From Natronospirales bacterium (GTDB lineage: Bacteria; Pseudomonadota; Gammaproteobacteria; Natronospirales; REEB76), in NCBI GenBank assembly GCA_021792635.1, contig JAJYUH010000002.1:124001-188000 (forward strand): a stretch of DNA of 64,000 nucleotides, written 5' to 3'. The position numbers and the translations under genes were made by a program. Positions 27,442 through 36,758 of this stretch are shown here, piece by piece (within the stretch, counting starts at the first letter, position 1; each line of letters opens with the position of its first letter). The notes under the pieces were generated by a model. That model saw nothing but the letters and a program-made list of their open reading frames with translations. It was not told where the DNA came from and did not search any database.

Positions 27442-28866
27442 TCAGAAACGGTAGATGTACTGTACACCCAGGATATCCGCGTCCACATTGAATTGGCCGG
27501 CAATGTGGTCGCCGCCGCCGCCGTTCACCTGATTAAAAGGCACGTGTCCGTTGAGGAACAGGTGCTCATAGGCGATCTCCCACTGGCTGCGGTTCGAAAC
27601 CTGCCAACTGGCGCCGACAGCGAGAATGAACCGGTTGGCATCCGGCAGCCGCGCGGTGCGGCTGGCATTGATGGCATTGGAGCAATTATCCGAATAGTTA
27701 CTTGAAGGGGTGCACGGCGTGTTAGCTGCGGGGGCATTGGTCGGGTTCGGCACCGGCGATTTGTCGTAGGCCACACCACCGTGGAAGGTCCACTGGTCAT
27801 CATACTTGTAGTTGGCACCCACGGAGAAGCGGCTGACATTCGACAGGCCTTGCTGCACCGTGGCCGGCGGCTGATTCGGGTTGGAGAAATTGATGGTCAG
27901 ATTCTGGAAGCTGCTCCAGCCGGTGTAGGTCCAATCCGCCATCAACGACCATTGATTGTTGAGATGCCGGTAAAGGCTCAACTCCGCGATCTGCGGTGTG
28001 GTGAACTGCGCGGTGATACCCTGGTCCTGGAACAGACCCTGACCCGCAAAGACAGCAGGCACGTTGGTAAAGGTGGCGCCGCCATCCAGAGTGTGCTTTA
28101 CGCGGGAGCGGTAGGAAAAACCCACGCGGGTGTCGCCGTAATCCCACAACAGGCCGAAGTTGTAACCGGTGGCGGTATCACTGGCCGTACCCTGGAAGAA
28201 GCCATCATGGCCCTGGGGCACAAGTCCGAAGCTTTGACTGCATACCGTGGGACTGACTTCGGCGAAACACACGGCGCCATAATCTATGGCGTTGGTGAGT
28301 TTCACATTCATATGCTGGACATCCAGGCCAAAACCGGCGGAAAAATGCTCGGTGAACTTATAAGCCAGCGTCGGGTTCAGGTTGAGCACACTCACGCTGG
28401 TGTAGATAGCCTGATAGCGGAAGATAGACTGTGCGTTGTAGCTGGTGGAAAGGCCGAAAGGCACGCCCAGCCCGATGCCGAAATCCAGCTTGTCCGTGAG
28501 CGGCTGGGAGTAATAGATGAAGGGCACCGCACCCAGTTTGCCGGGATTGCCGCCGTTGTTCCCGGACAGGGGCTGGCCGGTCGCATCCACGGCGGTGGTG
28601 GGTGAGAAGTTGGCGCCCAGGCGCACCAGATTGAAGCCGGCAGTCAGTTCCTTGCCATTCAAGCGCGTGAGGCCGGCAGGGTTGAACCAGATGGTGGAGG
28701 CGTCTTTCGCATAGGCCGCCCCGCCTGATCCCGCGGTGCTCATATTGGTGGTGCTTTGAATGTCGCTGAGGCTGAAATTGGAGGCCAGGACCGCACCGGG
28801 CAGGGCAGCGGCAACCGCAGCCGTAAGCAGGGGCAAGGTCCGCAGGACAAACTGTTTGTTCTTCAT
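27442..28866 (-). CDS. OmpP1/FadL/TodX-family outer-membrane transporter
   Basis: Outer-membrane beta-barrel protein of 474 residues for hydrophobic substrates such as long-chain fatty acids. A signal peptide ends near PGAVLA|SNF. The N-terminal NFSLSDIQSTTNMSTAGSG hatch and DASTIWFNPAGLTRL near residue 55 are typical FadL-family features, and the sequence ends in YIYRF with a terminal aromatic as expected for barrels. ATG 28866 is chosen, with GAGGA about 7 bases upstream. It is bounded downstream by a strong terminator, so it is probably monocistronic. The actual substrate cannot be read from the sequence. Confidence 0.92.
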   Translation of the reverse strand: MKNKQFVLRTLPLLTAAVAAALPGAVLASNFSLSDIQSTTNMSTAGSGGAAYAKDASTIWFNPAGLTRLNGKELTAGFNLVRLGANFSPTTAVDATGQPLSGNNGGNPGKLGAVPFIYYSQPLTDKLDFGIGLGVPFGLSTSYNAQSIFRYQAIYTSVSVLNLNPTLAYKFTEHFSAGFGLDVQHMNVKLTNAIDYGAVCFAEVSPTVCSQSFGLVPQGHDGFFQGTASDTATGYNFGLLWDYGDTRVGFSYRSRVKHTLDGGATFTNVPAVFAGQGLFQDQGITAQFTTPQIAELSLYRHLNNQWSLMADWTYTGWSSFQNLTINFSNPNQPPATVQQGLSNVSRFSVGANYKYDDQWTFHGGVAYDKSPVPNPTNAPAANTPCTPSSNYSDNCSNAINASRTARLPDANRFILAVGASWQVSNRSQWEIAYEHLFLNGHVPFNQVNGGGGDHIAGQFNVDADILGVQYIYRF

Positions 28867-28967
28867 CGGTTGATCCTCAGTGGGATGAAGCGATTTAAGG
28901 CTACCTGATTTAATCACAGGCGGAGCGCGGTGTCATTACCTGTGGCTGCTGCCACGCCGGATATGGC

Positions 28968-30380
28968 TTACAGGATGGCCGATGCATGGTCCGCCAGCCG
29001 CGAGCGCTCGCCCCGCAGCAGGGTGATATGCCCCGAGTGCGGCCATTGTTTGAAGCGATCCACCACGAAAGTCAGACCAGAAGTGGTTTCTGTAAGGTAG
29101 GGTGTGTCGATCTGGGAGATATTGCCGATACATATCATTTTGGTACCGGGACCCGCGCGGGTTATCAGTGCCTTTATCTGTTTGGGTGTCAGGTTTTGGG
29201 CTTCATCCACGATGATATAGCGGTTCAGAAAAGTACGCCCACGCATGAAATTCATGGAGCGGATCTTGATGCGGGTCCGCAGCAGGTCGTTGGTGGCGGC
29301 GCGGCCCCATTCGCCACCCTCACCGCTGGACTGGGTGAGCACTTCCAGATTGTCCATGAGTGCCCCCATCCATGGGGTCATCTTTTCTTCCTCCGTACCG
29401 GGCAGGAAGCCGATATCCTCACCCAGTGGCACAGTCACACGCGTCATGATGATTTCGCGGTAGCGGCTTTGTTCCAGGGTCTGCGCCAGTCCCGCCGCCA
29501 GCGCCAGCAATGTCTTGCCGGTACCGGCGGCGCCCAGCAAGGTAACAAAATCCACCTCGGGGTCAAGCAGTAAATTCAGGGCGAAATTCTGTTCGCGGTT
29601 GCGCGCGTGGATACCCCATACGGCATGACGGATGCCGCGGTAGTCACGCGTGAGTTCCAGCAGTGCACCACGCGCATCAATCGAGCGCACCATGGCTTCG
29701 AAATTGTCCGCTTCGCTGTAGAGAAACCCGTTCGGGTACCAGGTCTTCACCTGGGATCCCTGTATGCGGTAGTAGGTGCGGCCTTCCTGTTGCCAGGATT
29801 CCATGTTCCTGCTGTGGTGTTCCCAAAAATCCTTTGGCAGTGCATCCATGCCGGTAAACAGCAGGTCGAGATCGTCCAGCGCCCTGTCGTTGAAGTAATC
29901 TTCCGCATGGATACCCACCACTGCCGCCTTGATGCGCAGATTGATGTCCTTGGAAACCAGCGTCACGCGCCGGTTGGGATACTTCTGTTGCAGTGCCAGG
30001 GTGGTACCGAGGATATTGTTGTCAGGTTTATTGCCGGGTAAGGTGTCCGGCAGCAGCGAGGGCAGCGGGTCCGTCTGAAAGAACAGGCGTCCGGTGATCA
30101 GCGCGGCGGTACGGAGGGAGCGATGCTGGCCGGGGATTACCAGACCCGCGTCAATTTCCGATTTGCTCGCATTGCGCATCATCTCGTCCAGGAAGCGGCT
30201 CACCTGACGCACGTTGCGTGCCGATTCCGACAGGCCCTTTTTGCCGGCATCCAGTTCTTCCAGCGCCGCCATCGGCAGGAATATGTCATGCTCCTCAAAG
30301 CGGAAGATGGCGGTGGGGTCGTGCATCAGTACGTTGGTATCGAGAACGTACAGGCGGCGCAACTCGCGGGGTCTTTTCAC
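28968..30380 (-). CDS. PhoH-like protein with N-terminal PIN domain
   Basis: PIN-PhoH (PhoH2/YlaK-type) protein of 470 residues; PhoH2 proteins act as RNA helicase/ribonucleases. The PIN start LYVLDTNVLMHDP lies near residue 10, and the ATPase domain has Walker A GAAGTGKTLLALA near 270 and Walker B YIIVDEAQN near 380. GTG 30380 is preferred: AAGGA lies just upstream, and earlier starts would run into the bcp gene. It is separated from bcp by 17 bases and probably co-transcribed with it. Confidence 0.9.
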   Translation of the reverse strand: MKRPRELRRLYVLDTNVLMHDPTAIFRFEEHDIFLPMAALEELDAGKKGLSESARNVRQVSRFLDEMMRNASKSEIDAGLVIPGQHRSLRTAALITGRLFFQTDPLPSLLPDTLPGNKPDNNILGTTLALQQKYPNRRVTLVSKDINLRIKAAVVGIHAEDYFNDRALDDLDLLFTGMDALPKDFWEHHSRNMESWQQEGRTYYRIQGSQVKTWYPNGFLYSEADNFEAMVRSIDARGALLELTRDYRGIRHAVWGIHARNREQNFALNLLLDPEVDFVTLLGAAGTGKTLLALAAGLAQTLEQSRYREIIMTRVTVPLGEDIGFLPGTEEEKMTPWMGALMDNLEVLTQSSGEGGEWGRAATNDLLRTRIKIRSMNFMRGRTFLNRYIIVDEAQNLTPKQIKALITRAGPGTKMICIGNISQIDTPYLTETTSGLTFVVDRFKQWPHSGHITLLRGERSRLADHASAIL

Positions 30381-30397
30381 GCGCGTCCTTCCGGTGC

Positions 30398-30868
30398 TCA
30401 ACTCAGGGTCTTGACGGCGTCCAGCACCTCGGCCACATGGCCCTTCACGCTGACCTTGCGCCATTCCCTTCTCAGGATACCCTTGCCATCAATCAGGAAA
30501 GTGCTGCGTTCAATACCATGAACCTTGCGACCGTACATATTCTTTTCTCTCATGACGCCAAATAATCTGCAGAGTTTTTCATTTTCATCGGAAAGCAGGT
30601 CGAACCTGAAATTATATTTGACGCGGAAGTTTTCGTGTGACTTCAGACTGTCACGGGATACGCCGAGTATCACGGTATTGAGCCGCTTGAATTTTGTCTG
30701 GTGATCGCGGAAATCCCGGCCTTCGAGCGTGCAGCCCGTGGTGTTGTCCTTGGGATAAAAATACAGCACCACATTCCGGCCCTTGAACCCGGAGAGTCGC
30801 ACAGCCTTGTCGGCGGCGGCAGGGAGCTCGAAATCAGGGACTTTTCTACCGACGGATACCCTAGTCAT
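30398..30868 (-). CDS. bcp: Thioredoxin-dependent peroxiredoxin (Bcp/PrxQ)
   Basis: Peroxiredoxin of 156 residues that reduces hydroperoxides in the cytoplasm. The peroxidatic Cys46 is in YFYPKDNTTGCTLEG. The resolving Cys found five residues later in E. coli Bcp is replaced (Arg51), so this is a one-Cys or alternative-resolving variant. ATG 30868 has GAGG 7 bases upstream; the GTG two codons earlier is less likely. It lies directly upstream of the phoH-like gene. Confidence 0.92.
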   Translation of the reverse strand: MTRVSVGRKVPDFELPAAADKAVRLSGFKGRNVVLYFYPKDNTTGCTLEGRDFRDHQTKFKRLNTVILGVSRDSLKSHENFRVKYNFRFDLLSDENEKLCRLFGVMREKNMYGRKVHGIERSTFLIDGKGILRREWRKVSVKGHVAEVLDAVKTLS

Positions 30869-31029
30869 GCTCACACCTCATAATCAGCAGTATTGAGCCC
30901 GCATCGTGTGCCGCCAGTATCGTCTGGTGCCGACAGGATGCACAAAAACAGGCGGCATGATAGCGCCGTCACGGGATTATCGGTGAGTGCGGGAGCAGGC
31001 CTGGACGACAATTCTGAATCCGGTCCATT

Positions 31030-31560
31030 TCAATTTTTGATGGGTTCCATGATGGCGTCCAGGTTCAGGTGGTCGCAGAAATCCATGAATTCCTCTCGCA
31101 AGGTGCCAATGTGTATATCCGCCGGTATGTTCACCGCCATTTGCACCGCGGACATGGGGGCACCGGTGTTTGCCGCCGGATAGCTGCGGGTGGCGAGATC
31201 GGCGATACCGATATTGCGCTCAGCAAAAAAATTGGCGAGATTAACCATAATGCCAGGTTGATCCAGGCATACCACGTCAACGGCATACGGAAGAAGATTC
31301 TGACGCGGTTCGCGCTCGCTGGTGCGGCGCATTGAAACGGTGAGTCCCAGGCGTTTTTCCAGCTTGGGTAACTGGGTTTCCAGCTTGGTGATGGTGTTCC
31401 AGTTGCCGGCCACCAGCAGCAGCATGGTGAATTCTCCGCCCAGCACCGTCATTCGGCTTTCCACCACGTTGCAGCCGCAGTCCTTAACCGCACGTGCGAT
31501 GTCGTGGAGAACACCGGGCCGGTCCTCAGCCAGAGCGGACACCACCAGAAACTGTTTCAT
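31030..31560 (-). CDS. gcvR: GcvR-like ACT-domain regulator
   Basis: A protein of 176 residues made of two ACT domains, homologous to GcvR, the glycine-sensing antagonist of GcvA in control of glycine cleavage. The first ACT has VVSALAEDRPGVLHDIARAV near residue 6 and the second VDVVCLDQPGIMVNLANFF near 98. ATG 31560 gives the family start; the open frame upstream is unrelated sequence. It is divergent from dapA, the usual neighbour in gammaproteobacteria. Confidence 0.88.
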   Translation of the reverse strand: MKQFLVVSALAEDRPGVLHDIARAVKDCGCNVVESRMTVLGGEFTMLLLVAGNWNTITKLETQLPKLEKRLGLTVSMRRTSEREPRQNLLPYAVDVVCLDQPGIMVNLANFFAERNIGIADLATRSYPAANTGAPMSAVQMAVNIPADIHIGTLREEFMDFCDHLNLDAIMEPIKN

Positions 31561-31709
31561 TCGGGCTCGCAGCGGACGATCCTGCCTTGGGTGAGCGCGC
31601 CAGCAGTTTACCGGGTTTGGCGCGTTGCGCAACCGCGGTGTGGCGACCTTTACCTTGAGCCGGAGGGCCCCGGACCGGTAACATATGCTTTTCCCGTTGG
31701 GACAGACGC

Positions 31710-32585
31710 ATGTTTCAGGGCAGCATGGTGGCGCTGGTGACACCCATGGCCGATGACGGCCGGGTGGACTTTGCCGCACTTGAAGCGCTGGTGCACTGGC
31801 ACGTTGCCGAGGGCACCGATGCGGTGGTCGCGGCGGCTACTACCGGCGAATCGGCCACCCTGGAAACCGACGAGCACATGCGGGTTGTAGAGTGCTGCCT
31901 GCAGGCGGCGGCGGGGCGTATTCCGGTTATCGCCGGCACGGGTTCCAATTCCACCGCCCATACCCTGGCCCTGACACGCCTTGCCCAGGAGCGCGGTGCC
32001 GTCGCCGCACTCATCGTGGTACCGTACTACAACAAACCGACCCAGGAGGGGTTGTACCGGCATTTTCGTGCCATTGCGGAAGCGGTGTCCATTCCCATCA
32101 TCGCTTACAACGTGCCGAGCCGTACCGTGGCGGATCTGCTGCCGGAGACCGTCGAGCGACTGGCGGCGTTGTCCAATATCGTCGGCATCAAGGAAGCCAC
32201 GGGTGAGCTCGAACGCCTGCAGGAAATCCGCCGGCGTTGCGGGGATGCGTTCCAGTTGCTGAGCGGCGATGATGCCACCGCCATGGAGTTCATTCTGCGG
32301 GGCGGTCAAGGCGTTATTTCAGTAACCGCCAATGTGGCACCCAGGTTGATGCACGAAATGTGTGCGGCGGCGCGCAATGGCGACCGCAAGAAAGCCGGGA
32401 TGCTCAACCAGCGGCTTGATACACTGCACAAGCAACTGTTTGTGGAGAGCAATCCGATTCCGGTCAAATGGGCGCTCGCCGAGATGGGACGCATACCAGC
32501 GGGCATCCGTTTGCCACTCACATCGCTTGCGCGTGAATACCACGGCAACATACGCGCCGCATTGAAGTCGGCGGGCGTGTTGTAG
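31710..32585 (+). CDS. dapA: 4-hydroxy-tetrahydrodipicolinate synthase
   Basis: Condenses pyruvate and aspartate semialdehyde in lysine/diaminopimelate synthesis. The 291-residue TIM-barrel has TTGESATLETDEH near residue 43, the YNVPSRT motif near 132, and the Schiff-base Lys in IVGIKEATGE near 160. Length is standard. A BamC-like lipoprotein gene follows 30 bases downstream, the same order as dapA-bamC in E. coli. Confidence 0.96.
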   Translation: MFQGSMVALVTPMADDGRVDFAALEALVHWHVAEGTDAVVAAATTGESATLETDEHMRVVECCLQAAAGRIPVIAGTGSNSTAHTLALTRLAQERGAVAALIVVPYYNKPTQEGLYRHFRAIAEAVSIPIIAYNVPSRTVADLLPETVERLAALSNIVGIKEATGELERLQEIRRRCGDAFQLLSGDDATAMEFILRGGQGVISVTANVAPRLMHEMCAAARNGDRKKAGMLNQRLDTLHKQLFVESNPIPVKWALAEMGRIPAGIRLPLTSLAREYHGNIRAALKSAGVL

Positions 32586-32615
32586 AGAGTCGCTACTCAT
32601 TGGATACAGATCATC

Positions 32616-33053
32616 ATGGTTAAATCACTTAAACTTTCAAGTGCGCTCGTTACTATTGTCCTGGCCGGTTGCAGTACGCTCACCTGCGGTGATCCGCATC
32701 CCTATTTGCACAGCGTGGCGCACCCGCCGCTCAAGGCGCCGCCGGGGCTCAGTGTGCCTGCTCCTGATCCCGCCTATTACATAGCGCCTACTGCCGCCGG
32801 TCAGGGTCAGCGCACGAACCGGGATGCGGCCGGCGCCTGCCTGATCAACCCGCCCCAGGTGGTGTTACTCCAGCCTGCGGCAGTGGTTCAACCCAAGCCG
32901 CGTGCCGTTACGCCGCAGCGCGGCAGCATGAATCCAGCGCCTGCGAAAGCACTGCCGGCCGCAAAACCCGCCGTCAAAGAAAATACACCGGTGCCGTCCG
33001 CTGCCACCACTGTCCCGCCGCCTTCGGTTGCGGGCCCAGGGCGCATGCGGTAA
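32616..33053 (+). CDS. Short BamC-like lipoprotein
   Basis: Lipoprotein of 145 residues with lipobox LAGC near residue 19. The mature N-terminus (KAPPGLSVPAPDPAYYIAPT) resembles the unstructured BamC segment that lies on BamD, including the proline/tyrosine-rich pattern and CLINPPQVVL later. The two helix-grip domains of normal BamC (about 340 residues) are absent; a Pro/Ala-rich tail ends the protein. The position after dapA supports a BamC origin. It may be a minimal BamC or an unrelated lipoprotein. Confidence 0.6.
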   Translation: MVKSLKLSSALVTIVLAGCSTLTCGDPHPYLHSVAHPPLKAPPGLSVPAPDPAYYIAPTAAGQGQRTNRDAAGACLINPPQVVLLQPAAVVQPKPRAVTPQRGSMNPAPAKALPAAKPAVKENTPVPSAATTVPPPSVAGPGRMR

Positions 33054-33086
33054 TCTCCCGCGCCTTTTCCTGCAAAGTTGGTGGTA

Positions 33087-33291
33087 CCGAGCTGGACAGT
33101 CCGCCAGGGAGGGCTCTGAGTAGCGGCAGAAAGAGTTTGCGGAGAGGTGTCCGAGCGGGTGAGCCGGAGCGAAATTGATCCGGTGAATCAATTTTGCCGG
33201 CGAACGCGAGGCAGGGATGCCGAGCTGGACAGTCCGCCAGGGAGGGCCCTGAGTAGCGGCAGAAAGAGTTTGCGGAGAGGTGTCCGAGCGG
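33087..33291 (+). repeat. Tandem partial duplication of the tRNA-Ser 5' region
   Basis: A 72-base direct repeat with one mismatch occurs at 33087-33158 and 33220-33291, offset 133 bases. Each copy has 54 bases of upstream sequence plus the first 18 bases of the tRNA. The first copy is a dead 5' fragment; the second runs into the intact gene. Between them a stem AAATTGAT / ATCAATTT with a 7-nt loop can form. Confidence 0.85.
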
Positions 33292-33364
33292 TCTAAGGAG
33301 CACGACTGGAAATCGTGTATGCGGCGACCCCGCATCGCGGGTTCGAATCCCGCCCTCTCCGCCA
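33274..33364 (+). tRNA. tRNA-Ser(GGA), CCA encoded
   Basis: The acceptor stem GGAGAGG pairs with CCTCTCC, followed by G and an encoded CCA (33362-33364). The anticodon stem CACGA / TCGTG holds loop CTGGAAA with anticodon GGA at 33308-33310, reading UCC/UCU serine codons. The long variable arm and the GGTTCGAATCC T-loop fit a class II tRNA-Ser. Confidence 0.97.
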
Positions 33365-33420
33365 AATTTGTGGAAATACAGCGAACGACCCCGCCTGCTG
33401 TGTCATTATGAAAGTTTCAT

Positions 33421-33532
33421 GGCAGCCTGCGCCGGCTCCCTCGCGACGACAAGCTGTGAACCCCGTCAGACCCGGAAGGGAGCAGCGGCAGCAGTGGCCT
33501 CGTGTGCCGGGGTGCGGCTGACGCAGGTTGCC
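33421..33532 (+). ncRNA. ffs: 4.5S signal recognition particle RNA
   Basis: A hairpin RNA of about 112 bases. The 5' end GGCAGCCTGCG pairs with 3' CGCAGGTTGCC (one G-U pair), and the conserved core GTGAACCCCGTCAG followed by CCGGAAGGGAGCAGCGGC is present. It binds Ffh for co-translational targeting. The position just before dnaX is common in proteobacteria. Confidence 0.95.
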
Positions 33533-33621
33533 ACCTTTACTCCTGCGGGTTCAGGTCCGCGTCTGGTAAAGTAGCCCTACGCCTGCATGGTGCAAGCCTC
33601 TGTCACGCAATCAGGTATCGA

Positions 33622-35217
33622 ATGTCCTATCAGGTATTGGCAAGAAAGTGGCGCCCGCGCACATTCGCGGAGATGGTGGGCCAGGAGCACGTGCTCAAGG
33701 CGCTCATCAACGCCCTTGATCACAACCGCCTGCACCATGCCTTCCTGTTCGCCGGCACCCGCGGCGTGGGCAAGACCAGCATCGCGCGCATTCTGGCAAA
33801 GTCGTTGAATTGTGAAAAGGGCGTGAGTTCAAAACCCTGCGGCCAGTGCGACGCCTGCGTAGAGATTGATACTGGCCGCTTTGTGGATCTGATTGAGGTG
33901 GATGCCGCTTCGCGTACCAAAGTGGATGATACCCGTGAACTTCTGGACAACGTGCAGTATGCGCCTACCCGCGGCCGCTACAAGGTGTACCTGATTGACG
34001 AAGTACACATGCTGTCCACCCATTCCTTCAATGCGCTGCTGAAGACGCTGGAGGAGCCGCCGCCACATGTGAAATTCCTGCTGGCCACCACCGACCCACA
34101 GAAGCTGCCGGCGACCGTGCTGTCGCGCTGCCTGCAGTTCAACCTGAAACGGCTGCCGGGGAATCTGATCCAGGGATATCTGCAGCACATTCTTGGCGCA
34201 GAAAAAATCAACTATGAACCGGCGGCGTTAGCACTGATCAGCAGTGCGGCGGACGGCAGCATGCGCGATGCCTTGAGTCTGCTGGACCAGGCCATCGCCC
34301 ATGGTGGTGGTACGCTCAAGGAGCCGGAGGTGCGTGCCATGCTCGGCACCATCGAGCTCAGCCATTTGCGCACCCTGCTCGATGCGGTGGTAAAAAAGGA
34401 TGGCAAAGCGCTGCTTGCAGTGGTTGCGGAACTGGACGGGCAGGCGCCGGATTACGAGCTGGTACTGGCTGACCTGGCTGCGTTTCTGCAGCGTCTGGCG
34501 CTGGTACAGGCCGTACCCGAGGCAGGTGCGGATTACAGCGACGCCACCGATCTGCGGACACTGGCGCAGCAACTGAGCGCGGAAGACGTGCAGCTCTATT
34601 ATCAGATTGCCTTGCTGGGCAAGCGCGACCTGCTGCTGACGCCTTCGCCGCGTGGCGGCTTTGAAATGACCCTGCTGCGCATGCTGGCGTTCGCGCCACA
34701 AGCGCCGAGCGGTGACAAAGCGGCTATCCCGCGGGCGACGCACGCGGCCGAGGGTCCCACCGGCGGCACCGTAAAATCTACCGGCACGGCGGCAGTGGAA
34801 GCGGTGGTTGCCGCCGGGCAGTCCGCGCAAGCCTGGCAGGAACCGGATTGGATGGGCTTGGTGGAATGCCTCGAACTCAAGGGCGCAGCGCAGCAACTGG
34901 CGCTCAACTGTGCGTACCGGTATCGCGAAGGCAGTGTGCTCCACCTGGAGCTGGATGCCGCGCACCAGCACATGGCAACGGAGCAACTGGTGACCCGTAT
35001 GCAGGAATCGCTGTCGCGCCATTATGGCGAGGCGCTGAGGGTCCGCATCCAGCCGGTATCCGGTAATCTGGAGACGCCTGCAAAACTCGACAAGCGCCGC
35101 CAGGAAGAACATCTCAAGGCGGCGCAGGCGGCTATCGTGGCAGATCCCAACGTGCGCAATCTATGCGAAGCCTTCGGTACACAGGTGAATCCTGCACTGG
35201 TAAAGCCGGCGGATTGA
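33622..35217 (+). CDS. dnaX: DNA polymerase III tau (gamma/tau) subunit
   Basis: Clamp-loader ATPase of 531 residues. The [10 protein letters not shown] start, Walker [12 protein letters not shown] near residue 43, zinc-binding cysteines in [10 protein letters not shown] near 75, and LIDEVHML Walker B near 124 are all visible. The C-terminal half, rich in Ala and charged residues, is the tau-specific part that binds polymerase and helicase. ATG 33622 is the family start. An in-frame A AAA AAG heptamer at 34392-34398 could allow -1 slippage to a TGA at 34470, earlier than the E. coli gamma site. Confidence 0.95.
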   Translation: MSYQVLARKWRPRTFAEMVGQEHVLKALINALDHNRLHHAFLFAGTRGVGKTSIARILAKSLNCEKGVSSKPCGQCDACVEIDTGRFVDLIEVDAASRTKVDDTRELLDNVQYAPTRGRYKVYLIDEVHMLSTHSFNALLKTLEEPPPHVKFLLATTDPQKLPATVLSRCLQFNLKRLPGNLIQGYLQHILGAEKINYEPAALALISSAADGSMRDALSLLDQAIAHGGGTLKEPEVRAMLGTIELSHLRTLLDAVVKKDGKALLAVVAELDGQAPDYELVLADLAAFLQRLALVQAVPEAGADYSDATDLRTLAQQLSAEDVQLYYQIALLGKRDLLLTPSPRGGFEMTLLRMLAFAPQAPSGDKAAIPRATHAAEGPTGGTVKSTGTAAVEAVVAAGQSAQAWQEPDWMGLVECLELKGAAQQLALNCAYRYREGSVLHLELDAAHQHMATEQLVTRMQESLSRHYGEALRVRIQPVSGNLETPAKLDKRRQEEHLKAAQAAIVADPNVRNLCEAFGTQVNPALVKPAD

Positions 35218-35240
35218 GGCCGGCAAGAGGTGGGCAAACC

Positions 35241-35564
35241 ATGAAAGGTGGATTGAGCGGTCTGATGAAACAGGCCCAGCAATTGCAGGTGAACATGCAG
35301 AAAGCCCAGGAAGAGCTGGCACGCATGGAAGTCACCGGCCAGGCAGGCGGCGGCATGGTCAGCGTGGTGATGAGCGGACGCCACGAAGTGCGTCGCGTCA
35401 CGCTTGATCCCAAGCTCATGGGTGATGACAGAGAAATGCTGGAGGATCTGCTGGCCGCGGCAGTGAACGACGCGGTGAACAAGATCGAGGCGCTCATGCG
35501 GGAGCGCTTCTCGGGACTCACGGCAGGCATGGCCTTGCCCGGCGATATGAAGTTGCCCTTCTGA
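35241..35564 (+). CDS. ebfC: YbaB/EbfC nucleoid-associated protein
   Basis: Small dimeric DNA-binding protein of 107 residues. [18 protein letters not shown] at residues 9-26 and [17 protein letters not shown] near 49 are family signatures. ATG 35241 is preceded by AAGAGG. It lies 23 bases after dnaX and 4 bases before recR, the classic dnaX-ebfC-recR operon. Confidence 0.95.
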   Translation: MKGGLSGLMKQAQQLQVNMQKAQEELARMEVTGQAGGGMVSVVMSGRHEVRRVTLDPKLMGDDREMLEDLLAAAVNDAVNKIEALMRERFSGLTAGMALPGDMKLPF

Positions 35565-35568
35565 GACC

Positions 35569-36168
35569 ATGGCCTATACGCCGCTTCTGCAACAGCTGAT
35601 GGACTCACTGCGCTGCCTGCCGGGCGTGGGTCCCAAGTCGGCGCAACGCATGGCATTCCATCTTTTGGAACGTAACCGTGAGGGCGCGATGGCACTTGCC
35701 GGGGCGCTGGAAGCAGCGGTAAACGGCATCCGTCACTGCGAGCGCTGCCGCATGCTCACCGACAAGCCGTTATGCGAAATTTGCGCGTCCACGAGGCGCG
35801 ATGCCAGTGTGTTATGCGTGGTGGAGACCCCGGTGGACGTTTATGCCATCGAGAGCGCCACCGGCTTCCGTGGCAGGTATTTCGTGCTCATGGGGCATTT
35901 ATCGCCCCTGGATGGCATAGGGCCCCAGGAGCTGGGGCTGAGCCAACTGGAGGCCCGTCTCGCTGAAGGCGGCATTGCCGAGTTGATACTGGCCACCAAT
36001 CCGACCGTGGAGGGCGAAGCTACGGCACACTTCGTGGCGGAATTGGCGCGTGCCCGCGGTATCCGCGCCACGCGCATTGCTCACGGCGTGCCTCTGGGCG
36101 GTGAACTGGAGTTTGTGGACGGTGGTACGCTGTCACATGCGTTCAGCGGCCGCCAGGATGTTCCTTAG
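35569..36168 (+). CDS. recR: Recombination mediator RecR
   Basis: Partner of RecO/RecF in loading RecA at gaps (199 residues). The N-terminal helix-hairpin-helix [17 protein letters not shown] is near residue 17, the four-Cys zinc motif [16 protein letters not shown] near 57, and the TOPRIM region with [13 protein letters not shown] near 82. The length is typical. It is directly downstream of ebfC. Confidence 0.96.
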   Translation: MAYTPLLQQLMDSLRCLPGVGPKSAQRMAFHLLERNREGAMALAGALEAAVNGIRHCERCRMLTDKPLCEICASTRRDASVLCVVETPVDVYAIESATGFRGRYFVLMGHLSPLDGIGPQELGLSQLEARLAEGGIAELILATNPTVEGEATAHFVAELARARGIRATRIAHGVPLGGELEFVDGGTLSHAFSGRQDVP

Positions 36169-36176
36169 GAGGAAGC

Positions 36177-36521
36177 ATGACAGATTGCCTGTTCTGCAAG
36201 ATGGTACAGGGTGAGATCAAGCCCGATACGGTCATGGAAACGGAAGACCTGATTGCATTCCGCGATCTCCACCCGCAGGCGCCTACGCATATTCTGGTGG
36301 TGCCGCGCAGGCACATCCGCACTCTCAACGACCTCACACCCGCCGATGCGGGACTCCTCGGTAAAATGGTGCTGGCTGGGCAACAGATTGCACGGCAGGA
36401 GGGCATCGCCGAGGCCGGTTACCGCCTGGTGATGAACTGCAACCAGGGCGGTGGTCAGACGGTTTTCCACATCCACTTGCACCTCTTGGGCAGGCGTCTC
36501 ATGACCTGGCCGCCAGGGTAA
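36177..36521 (+). CDS. HIT-family (HINT-like) nucleotide hydrolase
   Basis: Histidine-triad protein of 114 residues, HINT branch, likely a purine nucleoside phosphoramidase. The triad HIHLHLLG is near residue 100; the N-terminal CLFCKMVQGEIKPD holds a CxxC pair. GGAGG precedes the ATG. It follows recR by 8 bases and appears to end the operon; a hairpin (CTGCCA / TGGCAG) lies just after the stop but has no T-run. Confidence 0.92.
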   Translation: MTDCLFCKMVQGEIKPDTVMETEDLIAFRDLHPQAPTHILVVPRRHIRTLNDLTPADAGLLGKMVLAGQQIARQEGIAEAGYRLVMNCNQGGGQTVFHIHLHLLGRRLMTWPPG

Positions 36522-36758
36522 TGCTGCCATCATGCTGGCAGCAGCGCGCTGAAATCACACCGTTTGCGACGGCGATGTCATTGCACAGCCGGCCTCCTGT
36601 TTATGCAGGCAGTCCGCACAGCGGCATCCGCACCTGATTGCCGCGGACGAGATGTGAGTCACGACCCAAGATGCTGCAGCCGGCGTATTGCCCCGCGGAC
36701 GTTTCCAGTGGCAGGTGACGGCCGAAATTGCCGGCGATAATTTCGCTGTACGCAGGTG

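Noticed and set aside
27781-28605. 274-codon plus-strand frame
   Set aside because: Antisense to the FadL-type gene; low-complexity composition.
33274-33364. tRNA-Ser as an attachment site of an integrated element
   Set aside because: The duplicated part is the 5' end rather than the 3' end, and no integrase or phage gene lies nearby.
32865-33365. 166-codon minus-strand frame starting MAERAGFEPA
   Set aside because: The start is the translated reverse complement of tRNA-Ser, a well-known annotation artefact; the rest covers the duplicated region.
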